Source of the DNA: Zygotorulaspora mrakii
Lineage: Eukaryota > Ascomycota > Saccharomycetes > Saccharomycetales > Saccharomycetaceae
Assembly (NCBI RefSeq): GCF_013402915.1
Contig: NC_050721.1
Coordinates: 1-64,000, forward strand
Length of the DNA: 64,000 nucleotides
Reading direction: 5' to 3'
The translations under genes were made by a program, and so were the position numbers. Shown one piece after another: positions 32,956 through 43,760 of this stretch (positions are counted from its first letter, which is position 1; every line of letters starts with the position of its first letter). Under the pieces are notes generated by a model that saw only the letters and a program-made list of their open reading frames with translations, made no database searches and was not told the DNA's origin.

Positions 32956-33834
32956 TCCATACCAGGAATGGGCAAAGGTTGTGGATTGTGGTGATGTACC
33001 TGTAACGCCGATGGATAGTCATTTGGCTCTAGAAATGATGACTGCTGCTTATGACAACCTGCTAAATCGGAAGAGTGGATACAAAGATTCTTCCTTGCCA
33101 CCAAGATTGTTGACGTTAGGTGGTGACCATAGTATTATTTTACCAGTAATTCGGAATTTGTTTAAACTCTATGCATTACTGTCTTACATTTCGACTCTCA
33201 TCTGAATACTTGGTCCCCTGAAAAATACCCTTCGTATTGGCACAGCGATGCATCCAGATTCAACCACGGCTCCACGCTATGGATGGCAAAGCAAGAGAGT
33301 CTTCTCTCCGAGAACAATGTTCATGCTGGTTTAAGAACACGTCTCAGTGGGACAGATTGGACAGATTGGACAGATTTTGAGGATGATGATGAACTTGGAT
33401 TTCACAGAGTCCAATCTCATGAGATCCTTAAGGTTGGGCTAGAAGGAATCGTCGAAAAGATTAGGAGCTTCCTACCCAAGAACTCACCAATATATATCAG
33501 TGTTGACATTGATGTATTAGATCCAAGTGCTGCCCCTGGTACCGGGACAGTCGAAGTTGGTGGGTGGCTAACTAGAGACTTAATCCACATTTTACGTTCA
33601 CTGGAGGACTATCCTATCGTGGGTGCTGATGTGGTAGAAGTTTCACCGCCTTATGACCAAAGTGATATTACGGCTTTAGCAGCCTCCCAAGTGGTGTATG
33701 AACTTATAACTTCCATGGTGAAAAGCGGCCCGCTCGATCCAAAGGCATTTAAACCTAAAAAAGATGATCACTATGAATCAAAAGAAAGAGGATCCCATTT
33801 CTATAATAGACTAAAAGAAGGGATCATTTTATGA
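32956..33834 (+). pseudogene. GBU1: Guanidinobutyrase/agmatinase-family ureohydrolase, truncated and frameshifted
   Basis: Homology starts directly after LTR-like copy B with [17 protein letters not shown]; the N-terminal third is missing. Metal-site motifs follow: GGDHS, then the equivalent of DSHLD read as DSHLN (Asp to Asn), and [16 protein letters not shown], the manganese-binding signature of arginase-type ureohydrolases. Near 33,173 the sequence TATGC-ATTACT lacks about four bases, shifting the frame between LYG and [10 protein letters not shown]; the second frame then runs open to TGA at 33,832-33,834. A 9-bp unit GACAGATTG is present almost three times (33,351-33,377), lengthening the loop to [10 protein letters not shown]. 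The best family fit is the yeast guanidinobutyrase GBU1 described in K. lactis, which splits 4-guanidinobutyrate into GABA and urea; agmatinase is the alternative. Confidence 0.8.
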
Positions 33835-35433
33835 TATTGTTTTCTCCATCAACTGCTCACGAAATTAGCGTCTCATGATAATGACATCGCCGGTGTTGTT
33901 GAGACCAGAGTACAGGAAAGGAGATGAATTGAAGAGGACCTCGTTTCACTGAGATACGGTTAACTTCACCATTGCGAAATGGCCTAAAGGGTCATTTAGG
34001 ATTTATTTATAGTTGTTAGTAATTAAAGCTATAGCCACATTTTATTGGTACGTTTTTCATAGTTATTTATGCGGGGGTTTCGTATTTCTGTCATGACTGA
34101 AAATTCACAAAATGTATAATGTCGTGAAAAGCCAATAGAATGGTTTTTTTTTTGATGTATTTGATATGAGACTATATGTTCAAAGGAAAATTGTTACATG
34201 CAACTGAAATTGATGGTGATTGAAACAGATGACGGTCTCGATACGAAGTCGTTTGTGTGAATGATTTTCAGACGAAGAAATATATGCTATCTTCCAGTAG
34301 ACAAACGTTAATATCTGCAGAACCCTTACAGCAGATAAAACTGGAAAAAAAAAATTACGTCACCATAATCGAGAAAGGCAATTTGGAAACAAAGTATAGG
34401 GCGGATCATTTTTACAAGTGAGTTCAAGCTAAACATCATCGTGTCGATAATCCTAAAGCTATGATTATGATATACCTGTTGAATGTACTCTGAGAACACT
34501 GAAGTTGTGAATTCAACTGACCAACAACAGTGTCATGGAAAAGCAACCGTAGTTCTCAAGAAGAAGGAATATTTCCAGTTACCCTAACAAGCATTCCGAG
34601 TAGAGAATTTATCTCTTGTATCTATAGCTATGACATGGTAGGATCATTACAAACTGTTATGCGACGGACACCCCATGCTACAGGGCGAATTTAGCTCCTC
34701 CGGTGTTCATTCCGGTACTATAATAGGTGTATCGGTTACTTCGTTAGATTAGTAATGTAGATTATCGTGAATTTCAAGAATATGTGTAGTTTGTGCAGTC
34801 GTTTGCTTGTTGGTTAGCTTAACTATAGTTGAGTTATATGCTCAGTCGTTTGCTACTCTAAACGAAGCGTCTTGGCGTTGCTCATTCCTGCAAGTATTAC
34901 AAATTTCAATTGTGCTATTTTGAGCTATTCTGAAAATCTCATCTCTCATTGTTTCAAATACCCTTGAGCATCTGTTGCCAACACGCCACTTGCTTAGTAA
35001 TTTTTTCGAAAGTGATTTTCGTTGTGACAAGCCAATCACATATTTTTTCATTCATAATAGAACGCGCGGCCAATGGGGAAAAAACGTTTTAGTAAGATCT
35101 TTTAGAACTAGCGGCATTTTTGATCAACTCGTATCTTGTCTGTTTCGTAGAGTCTGCTCGGATGTGTGGAATACAGGAACGAAGAGAATGTACCTACGCA
35201 AGTAGCCATTCAATTCTAACGGTTGAGGTGACATTTGACACAGGGTATGGGTAAGTTTCCCTAGAATGAGTATATTGACCATTGGAAATCCAAAGGTTGA
35301 GGGAATAATTAAGTATTCATAAATTATAAAAGGATGTGTATTTTCTTGTTGTTGTGAGAGTAAGATCTTTTTACTTGTATTCATATCTGAAAATCTGTAG
35401 ATATCCCATCGATTATCACATAACAAATCTGCA
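33835..35433. other. 1.6-kb stretch upstream of YHB1, no gene seen
   Basis: This AT-rich sequence has only short frames on both strands and a T13 run near 34,145. It includes the YHB1 promoter. No repeat, tRNA or pseudogene is recognisable. Confidence 0.55.
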
Positions 35434-36630
35434 ATGCTTTCTACACAAACCCGTACCATTGTCAAGGCCACAGTCCCCGTTTTAGAGGAAAATGGTGTTA
35501 CAATCACCAAGCTGTTCTACAAGAACATGTTGGGAAGCCATAAGGAACTATTGAATATTTTCAACAGAGTCAACCAAGCCAAGGGGGCTCAACCAACTGC
35601 TTTGGCTACAACTGTTTTAGCAGCAGCCAAACAAATTGATGACTTGTCTGTTCTACTACCTCACGTTGAACAAATTGGTCACAAGCACAGAGCTTTGCAA
35701 ATCATGCCAGAACATTATCCTATTGTTGGTGAAAACCTTCTAAATGCTATCAAACAAGTTTTGGGTGATGCTGCTACGCCAGAAATTATCAACGCGTGGG
35801 CCGAAGCTTACAGCGCTATTGCCGATATTTTCATTAGTGTTGAAAAGAAAATGTACGATGAAGCTGTTTGGCCTAGCTGGCAACCATTTGAAGTTGTTTC
35901 ACGTGAACAAGTTGGTTCTGAAATCGTTGAATTTACCGTTAAGCCAAAGCCAGCTTCCGGTATTGATCTGGATAGGCTTCCTATCATTGCAGGACAATAT
36001 TTAACTGTTAAAACACACCCAAGTAGACATCAGAACCAGTATGATGCATTGCGTCATTACTCTATCTGTTCAGCTTCTACTAAGGATGGTTTGAGATTTG
36101 CTGTAAAGTTGGAGACCGAAAAGGACAAGCCAAATGGTTTGGTTTCTGAATACTTGCACAAAGATGTTTCTATTGGAGACGAATTGTTGCTGAGTGCACC
36201 AGCTGGTGATTTCAAATTGGACGAAAAACTGAAGAATCAAAATGAGATTCCACTAGTGCTATTGGCAGCTGGTGTTGGTGCAACACCATTGTTGGCTATG
36301 TTAGAAGAACAAGTTACTGTGAATTCTAAGAGACCTATTATCTGGATCCAATCATCCTTTGATGAGTCTTCTCTAGCTTTCAAGAAGCACGTTGATGAAG
36401 CCCTACAGAAAGCATCTAATAGTAAGAAGATTGTTGTGTACACTGAATCACAATCCCGTATAGATGATAAATTCTTAAAGGAAAACGTTCCAGCAGGTGC
36501 TGATGTATACATCTGTGGTTCTTTCAATTTCATGCAATCCATGATTGATCATTTTGCAGTTCTAAAGCATCAACAGGATGCTATTCATTATGAGCCATTC
36601 GGACCAAAGATGGCGACTGTTAAAGTGTAA
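35434..36630 (+). CDS. YHB1: Flavohemoglobin (nitric oxide dioxygenase)
   Basis: This is an intact protein of 398 residues, one shorter than yeast Yhb1. The globin domain (about 1-145) has Tyr29 and Gln53 of the distal pocket and proximal His85 in IGHKHRAL, followed by the conserved MPEHYPIVGE. The FAD-binding domain (about 150-260) contains RHYSICSAS, and the NAD-binding domain has AAGVGATPLLAMLEEQ and ends in HYEPFGPKM. It converts nitric oxide and O2 to nitrate using NADPH/NADH, in cytosol and mitochondria, and protects against nitrosative stress. Codon use is strongly biased toward GGT, GCT, GTT, TTG and GAA, as in highly expressed yeast genes and unlike its neighbours. It stands as an intact gene between two pseudogenes. 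Confidence 0.97.
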   Translation: MLSTQTRTIVKATVPVLEENGVTITKLFYKNMLGSHKELLNIFNRVNQAKGAQPTALATTVLAAAKQIDDLSVLLPHVEQIGHKHRALQIMPEHYPIVGENLLNAIKQVLGDAATPEIINAWAEAYSAIADIFISVEKKMYDEAVWPSWQPFEVVSREQVGSEIVEFTVKPKPASGIDLDRLPIIAGQYLTVKTHPSRHQNQYDALRHYSICSASTKDGLRFAVKLETEKDKPNGLVSEYLHKDVSIGDELLLSAPAGDFKLDEKLKNQNEIPLVLLAAGVGATPLLAMLEEQVTVNSKRPIIWIQSSFDESSLAFKKHVDEALQKASNSKKIVVYTESQSRIDDKFLKENVPAGADVYICGSFNFMQSMIDHFAVLKHQQDAIHYEPFGPKMATVKV

Positions 36631-37026
36631 GTGGGGGAGGTCCTGTAAATAACATAATCTATATCAGAATACGTACAAAGTAAAATTATATAACGAGAAA
36701 ACCTCTAACATAGAATAAATCATTCATTTTTTGACGCAAATATTTACCATAATGAAAAACAATTTCACGATTTACGTGCTGATATTTATTTGAAAGAATC
36801 TTTTAGGTTTTAATGACGTCAAAGGGCTAAGTAAAAGCTCAAAAAAAATCAATAAAAATTCAATATTTAAAAAATAAATGGTATTAATAATAAGGCTGAT
36901 AACTATTGTAAAATGCTTTTCCGAGAAGCCATTGTGGTGTTAGTTGATAACTTTATCAAGTTTAAGAACTAAAGTTTAGGCACTTAGGTAAAAATCATAA
37001 TATCGTGTTTGAAACGGAAAAGTTAT
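36631..37026. other. Convergent spacer YHB1 / acid phosphatase pseudogene
   Basis: This is very AT-rich 3'-flanking DNA with A- and T-runs; nothing coding is seen. Confidence 0.7.
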
Positions 37027-38435
37027 TCAACCCCTGAACAAAGGAGCGTTGTAGTTGACTTCCTCGTAATCGCAGTATAAAGTTAATGAAGAAACATCAC
37101 TTTCGTTGCTAGTACCACATTGAGAGTATTCAAATTCATCGAGTCTATCAGCAGCATAGTTGTAGAAATCTTTTTCAGGACATGAGAAACCTGGACCACT
37201 GACGCATTCATTCAATGGAATAAAGACGTCATTGATAACATATCTAATATAGGTTTCATTGGAACAGGTGAATTTTTGTGTGTACATTCTAGCACCTTGT
37301 GGGACCAACCATGACTTGTGGTAGATGTGGCCTACGAAAGGAACTGAGGATGTGTTCAATTTCACGCCATTGTCGAACAAACCAACAGCGGAAATGTAGT
37401 TAATCAAATCTGAATCATGAGTGAAACTCAACCAAGCTTTTTGGTCTAAATATTCACTTTGTTTCAATAGATTAACAGAGGCATTGAAAAGAACTGCACC
37501 AGCGACTGGTCCCAAAGAGTTACCATTACCCATGGAGTAGTAACTGTCTAAGTCATCACCATACGAGAAGAAGTTCAATTCATCCTTGGTGAAGACATCA
37601 CACATGTAACTGTAACCACGAACGTTTATTTCAAAGGCACACCAGTTGAATAAGCTTTTGGCATCAGTTTTTGTTAAGTTCAAACCCTTATTTTCACCGT
37701 TTAATCTCTTAGCAATACCGGTCAAGTAATCATCGGAGTATGTGGCTGAATACTCATCATTTTCGCTCTCGTTAAACTTAGCACAAGAGTTTCTTGGTGT
37801 TAAGGTGTTGGCACCAGAGGAAGCGTCTTCACTAACTACTTGCAAAGTTACATTATAGTCATCACCCAAACCGTCAATGAAGTATTGGGCAGTATCGTAT
37901 CGTGACATCTTCTTGAGTTGGAAGTGAACACAGCGAAATCTGGGGTATCTTTGATTAAATCTTCGTATTGAGCCAAAAATTCACGAGCATGTCTCTTGGC
38001 ATCCATCCCACCAGTGTATGGATTGATTGGGTCAATGATGTTTTCAAAAGTGGTTTCTTCTTCAAAGTTGGTTGCATTTTGAACAAAGAATTCGTAGTCA
38101 TCACTTAAGAATGAGAGGGAGCCATTAAACTCACCAGTGTAGTTTGATAGCTTGTACCAAGTTTTAAAAATACTGTTACCAGTGTTAGTACTTGGGTATC
38201 TTTCACCGTGTCTTGCAAAAACTTAAATTTGAGTCATGTTACAGGTTTCAGGGACCTCTTTTGAAACACCAAAGTCAAATGGATATGAGTAATGAGGACC
38301 TGAACCAGCGATATATCTCAATATATCTGTTTGAGTACCAATCTTTTCATAATCTGGTTTGTAAGACTTGCAAATAGCAGCAGCCTCAGAAATTGCGGCA
38401 ACGGATGCCGATAGAGTTAATGCTTTTGCAACCAT
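37027..38435 (-). pseudogene. PHO5: Secreted acid phosphatase (PHO5 type), two lesions
   Basis: This is a repressible histidine acid phosphatase of about 469 codons (PHO5 has 467). It has a signal peptide (MVAKALTLSASVAAISEAAA), the active-site motif ARHGERYPS directly after the first lesion, several N-glycosylation sites (NYT, NGS, NVT), and the HD motif as FTHDSDLI. Lesion one is an in-frame TAA at 38,223-38,225 where the family has a sense codon just before the active-site block. Lesion two is a 5-bp tandem duplication, GTATC at 37,892-37,896 and 37,897-37,901 (GATAC on the coding strand), shifting the frame within SRRCHDT. The rest is clean on both sides, so loss is recent; assembly error is possible. 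Intact enzyme scavenges phosphate in the periplasm. Confidence 0.9.
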
Positions 38436-39227
38436 TATAACTGGTTCTTATTGTAATTGGTAGTGTTACTCTCAATCCTAATATCTTTTCATCAGCAAAA
38501 GGAAGGTCTCTTTTATACAACCCAAAATCCACATTTCACTTGGTTGGTTTCTCGAGGATGTAGATGAGATGAGTACCATCGGGAGCTTTTGCACATGCTT
38601 CAGTTCTGTGACCGTGTGTGAAAAGACCGAGACTATCACTCAATTTTGTTATTCATTGCACCTTTCAACAGGTGGAATACCTATAAAGTCTTGGCGCATT
38701 TGTGACAGGAACACTTTTCCAATTAATCATGATCCCAATAATGGTAAATGACTGTCTCTATTCAGAAATAAATTTCTTTTCTAGACTTTCGTATACTGTT
38801 TCGTCGCATTCATTTCCTCTCGAGTGGAATATGTTGTGCAAGTGCCTAAATATAAAGGGCTTTTTTACTCTTTTAGGAAGCCAAGGACCCTCGGCGTTTA
38901 TTTAATCGGTTCGACAATCTTAATTATTTACTTTTTCGATCAGTAAAACTAAAATTCAACAATAGTTAATAATTAATATTGAATTTGATAATGAGTGAGC
39001 ATTGTGTAAACAACTTAAGAGGTCGATAAGTTCATTATGTGCTCAATATGCGCCAAGAAATGAGGAGTCAGTTTCAGTGGTCAGTCTCAGATGATCGAAT
39101 CAGTATCTTAAAATTTCCACTATCCATAAGAAATCAAGGGTAATCAAAGAGCTAATACATCCTTATGGAACCCTTAGAAAAGAAAATGAAACGGCAATCT
39201 CATATTTGGGTTGAAGTTTTAAATTTG
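38436..39227. other. Upstream region of the acid phosphatase pseudogene
   Basis: I saw no CACGTG (Pho4 site) in a visual scan. Short frames only. The stretch runs up to LTR-like copy C. Confidence 0.5.
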
Positions 39228-39731
39228 ATATGAATGTTATTTGAAAAGAATGTGTTCTTCGGCGTTGTCGATAGTAACTTGGTTTGACATTGATGATAAT
39301 ACTATGATATTCAATATAGAGATATATAATTCCTTGGTCTCCTATATCACGAATTGAGATAAAACTAATTGAACTTGGATTAATATCTGAAAAATACGTG
39401 AGTATTTACACCTAACATTTCACACCTATTGAACCATAAAAGAGGAGGACGAGTGAAGAATTTTCATCGTCATCACACCATTTCTAGTCCCATAGAATCC
39501 ACAGTACAACTGCTATTTCGTGTTCATTCCATAGACTCCTTCGTAGTCAGATTCCTGAATTGTAAACGTCTCGCGATAGATTATCATCCGATATTTTTCC
39601 AGTATCGATTGATATTCTGTTAGGGCTCCATCTGGCTTCGTTTATTTTGTTTTACGGACCAATTATCTTGTTTCTGGTTCTTCTAAATCATCTCTTTCAT
39701 ATATCTTATAATATCGATCTATATTTCAACC
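39228..39731 (+). repeat. LTR-like dispersed repeat, copy C
   Basis: It is the near-identical partner of copy B, ending ATATTTCAACC at 39,721-39,731 (the final A of CAACA is changed to C). The two copies flank YHB1 and the acid phosphatase pseudogene in direct orientation about 6.8 kb apart, an arrangement that permits deletion or duplication of the interval by recombination. Confidence 0.7.
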
Positions 39732-40226
39732 AAAAAAATGTTGCTTGGAGAAATTTTCCGGAAGATTCTCAATTAAACCATTTTTTCGACTATTATTCCG
39801 AAGTTTAATATTATTGATTGAGCCTAATTCGAAGAAATGGATATGGTTGACAAAAAATGTATCTAATCTTGGTTCTCTAGTAAAGAGGAACCTCAGGCGT
39901 GTCAAAAGTCCGCAGAACGACACGACACGACTATCCACACTGCAGCACATCATACAAGCAGCAGGCATCAAAACTTTATCTGAGTGGCCTCTGTTAGAGC
40001 ATATGCAGCTTTGTATATAAAAGTATGGGATTAGTGAATTTGGACACTATAATAACCCTCAACTTGGTTATGGTGAGCTTTCGGAAAGCAATCAACCATT
40101 CAGATAAAACATTTAGCACCATAGCAAAGAACGGAAATCCGTCCGAAGACGCAAAATATCTACAAAGGATTGATCACCGATGGTATATACTAGAGCCTTC
40201 TTTAGAACTGCTGCCGCAATATTTAA
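39732..40226 (+). other. Unidentified coding-like segment
   Basis: Plus-strand translation 39,745-40,020 followed by the next frame gives protein-like sequence (RLSTLQHIIQAAGIKTLSEW, then KYGISEFGHYNNPQLGYGEL) with stops between. It is better than random in composition, but I do not recognise a family. It may be a gene remnant; confidence is low. Confidence 0.25.
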
Positions 40227-43200
40227 CTACAAGTTCAGTAATACTTTCAAAGTTATTTCTTCGGTGGAGGCGATATCCTCAATGGCTTCCGTGTACACAA
40301 ATCCCATTGCCTCGTCATATATGCTGTACGATTTCCTCGCCCGAGCTTCACTAAAAGGCGTCTGAGATTTTGACGTTTCTGAAAGAACTGAAGCAGAACC
40401 AACGCTATTAAGATTATTTTCGCCTTGTGCTTTCAAAAGTTCCCGCAGTGGCAATCCGCGCTCGACATGTAACACGTACAACGAACACTCTCCTGTGGGT
40501 TCATTTTCGCCCCTGTTAGTTTGTTTTCGGAGGTACCCCGTACAGCAACCTCTCATCCTAGGCACATCCAACCGATGTGGAATCAAACAATAATGTACTC
40601 AAATCGCTTGCATACAGCCCTGTGGAGCCATTCCGGATTTTATGAGAATAAAATCGTACATCTTTGAATGTCTGTGGTGCTCCATGTCTTCTCCTTCCTC
40701 TCCCGATGATACATCTATTCGAACATCGTGGGCAATACTGCGCACCTCGCTAATCTCCCTCGGACAACTTTGCTCCTCCCACGAGTTGCAACACAGCTGG
40801 TGATCTGGTCTGGTACTGGCAGCAAGTAGAACGACGCCACTGCTTCCGTTATACACTTGCTCCAGATCACATTCCGCAAGTCCTCGTGTGCAACTGCATC
40901 TCTGAACTCCTTTTTTTTCCAGCTATCCGAACCACCTTCAGGTACCCACTGCCTCGGATCCGTCTAACCATCTGTAGAAAGTCTATCACATCCACATCAC
41001 AGTCTGCCAGACACACATAGTCCACCGCATTGCAGTCAAGACCGTTCGATATCAGCTTGGTCCCCATGATCACGCGCACTGGACTCGATGCCGACTCGAA
41101 TTCGCGAAACACCAACAGCTTCAACCGGTCCGGCATCTCTGCATCCGCGATTTGTTAATGAAGAAAAAGATGGCCTTTCCACTCTCAGTGCCCAGCAGAT
41201 AGCTATTCAATAGCTTCACCAAAATTTGGATCCACAAGTGTGATCTCCCTAAATACTTTCTGGTTGGGCACGCTGTGCATCGCATTTTTCCTGCGCGCAT
41301 GCTGCCCATGTGTTGTTATAGATTTAATTGTTTACACAGCTCGTCCATCAACCATTGTGGAAACGTGGCACTTGGCAGCACTATTTTGAGAAACTGTCTT
41401 CGGTTCATGCTATGCAGCTCCAGAAGTCGAAGCCGAACCTCCCGCTCCAACCACAGAGCGTGTTCCTCATCCACAAATAACTGCCCTTGATGCTTCACAC
41501 AGAGCAGTTCCTCGTTCCATTCGTTGATAAATGTGAACGTATCGTGTGTGGCAAATATGCAAAACGTCCCCACAAGCACATCTGTGTTGCTCAGTTGGCT
41601 TTTGCGGTCGCTCGAGATCAGTACTGCCACATCGGCTGCTTGCAAACCCACATCTCTCAGCTATTGGATCGCAGCCATCTTGAACTACACATACGCCAAG
41701 GGGATAAGATGCACGTATTTATCTGGCCGTGTTTTTCAGAACCAACATCGGCAGCACGTACGTCATCGCTTTTCCAAGCACGGTGCAAGTCTGCACTGCG
41801 AGGACCCGCCTGCCTCCCATTAGAAGCATGTTTGTGAACCATTTCTACTCCTGCTCCTTCGTCATGAGCTCGAACCCTGGTATAATTAACTGGCGTGTCC
41901 CAATAAGGTCGTTTGCTTAGCCGCTGCGGTCCTCTATACTCTCGTCATCTTCTTCCTCCGTCCTCATTCACTTCTTCGTAGGGGTCCGCGTGTTGAGCCT
42001 CTGAAATATACGACATAATCCCTTCGCCATGGCAAATGAAACGTCTTCTGTCCCAACTGACCATGCATTATCATATCTATCAAAAGACAGATCCACAACA
42101 ACTGAGGGCCCGAATGCCCTAGCCACCTCCTCATTGAAATAGCGCACTGCCGCAACATTGGCGACTACATGAGGTGCCGCCACAGCACATTTAGACCCTG
42201 TCTCAGCGATTCCAGTCTATGCGACTCTCGCATTAGGGTACTTGAGCATCACTTTGAGAAACCTCGAACGCTGCACTATTACTAGACGCTGCACATCGAT
42301 AAACACTATACTCCTGAAAATGGGGGGGGGGGGGGCTGCTTTACTGTTGAGAGCCCACATCGCTTACTCGAGCTCCCAGTTCTATCTGGTGTTCGTACAA
42401 TTCTGCATTGAAATTCGTATCGTTGCTTCCTCTTCAACACTCTGTGTAACCGGCAATAATTGTGGAAACGCTGCTGTGATTACTGCTAAGTTCATTTTCC
42501 ATACTTCATTCCCCAAATACTTATCGTGAACGGACGAAGGATGTACATGAACCAGAAAAGCTTGGCAGATACATCCTCATCAAAGACAGTATTGGAGTGT
42601 CGTATTTTGTGTTCGTGTGGTACCTCGACCGAATGATAAAGACACGATCGTCGGAGTCAAAGTACAGGTTGCGATGTGTCCCGCTGAAGCTCAGTATGCT
42701 TAGTTCCAGAAACCTCAGTGCGAGACCAGGACTGATCCAGACCGCCAGCATCAGTAACTCCGTTATGCCATTGATGATATTTGAGAATTCTATCGCACTT
42801 TTGCTTGTTGTTTGCGTCCTGTCGATTCCGGAAAGCCATAATATGACAATCTACAACCTAAACAGCACTGGGGCTAGTCCAGTGCCGTACTGGTTGATGG
42901 TATCTAGTGCTAACATCTTCATTATTGAGGAGACAGCAGCATTTATATCGACATTGGCGTAGTTGGAGACATCTCTCTCGGTATTGATATAGACGTGGTT
43001 AAGATGTATTTGCGAAAACGAAACGTATCTCGTGCGCTGCTCTTTGTACTAGCTGAGAACCTAATAGTCACTCTCGGTTAAAGCAGACTCTTGAGTCTTG
43101 ATAAGTATGGCAATGACACTGTTGTCTTTGTCCAGGCACAGATCCAGATTATCCTTTAATATAGCAACGGGCTTTTCTTGGACCTTTACTCTCAGATATT

Positions 43201-43560
43201 TATACTTTTGGGTCCAGGATACACGGTGACAACTCTTACTAAATAAACAGTCAACGCTGTCAGGACTGCGCCGCATTAATACACGCGTCTCAATAACGGT
43301 CGCTCTGTTCTTTAATTTAACAAACCCGTATTCTTCCAATGCTGAAAGATCGAACAGCTCAGCGTCAGGGATTCTGACAACAGGATCCCCGTTCTGAAAA
43401 AATTCTCCCAGTCACAGAGCTGTTGCGATAGTATTTTGTATCTGCTGGTCATAGAGAGACCTCTAAGATTCGTGTTGGTGGGATTAACCAGTCTGTGTAT
43501 TTTCCTGTCTAGTAGCCAGCCATTTACTACCACATATCTGCCATTTACGTCATGTATCAT
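40227..43560 (-). pseudogene. Y'-like telomeric helicase, nearly full element, degenerate
   Basis: Minus-strand fragments follow the order of the Saccharomyces Y' helicase. The start is MIHDVNGRYVVVNGWLLD (43,560). Later GFELMTKEQE leads to RVLAVQTCTVLGKAMTYVLP near 41,755-41,805, aligned with the Walker A segment AVQAPPGYGKT, so the GKT has become GKA. VLVGTF then precedes LFVDEEHALW (DExH box, about 41,465), LPSATFP (motif III, about 41,370), and VRVIMGTKLISNGLDC with FLQMVRRIRGSGY (motifs V and VI, 40,930-41,080), where the expected GR.R is RRIR. C-terminal pieces run to about 40,227. Many stops and frameshifts and a C14 run (G14 at 42,322-42,335) break it. Intact homologues are SF2 helicases carried by chromosome-end repeats. 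At 3.3 kb it lacks part of the 1,859-residue reference length. Confidence 0.75.
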
Positions 43561-43760
43561 TCTCTCCGGGACTGCTACAGCCGCGCGTTTGCAGGATCCC
43601 GCGGATGAAAAAGGAAAAACTATTTCTCGAGCTCCGAGGAAAACTTATCTTTCATATCGGTCCAGCGCCGTTCTCACTCATTTGGCGAGCAATGAAAAAC
43701 ATATTTTCCGTCGCGGGTGTTCATTTTTTTATTTGCTCACGTGCTCCAATCACCGCCTTG
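43545..43760. repeat. Subtelomeric repeat, copy 3 (5' flank of Y'-like element)
   Basis: It matches copy 2 from 20,497 onward: CATTTACGTCATGTATCAT versus CATTTATGTCGTTCATCAT, then CCGCGGATGAAAA, GGAA.AACT and TTCTCGAGCTC. The match weakens after about 43,660. Confidence 0.65.
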
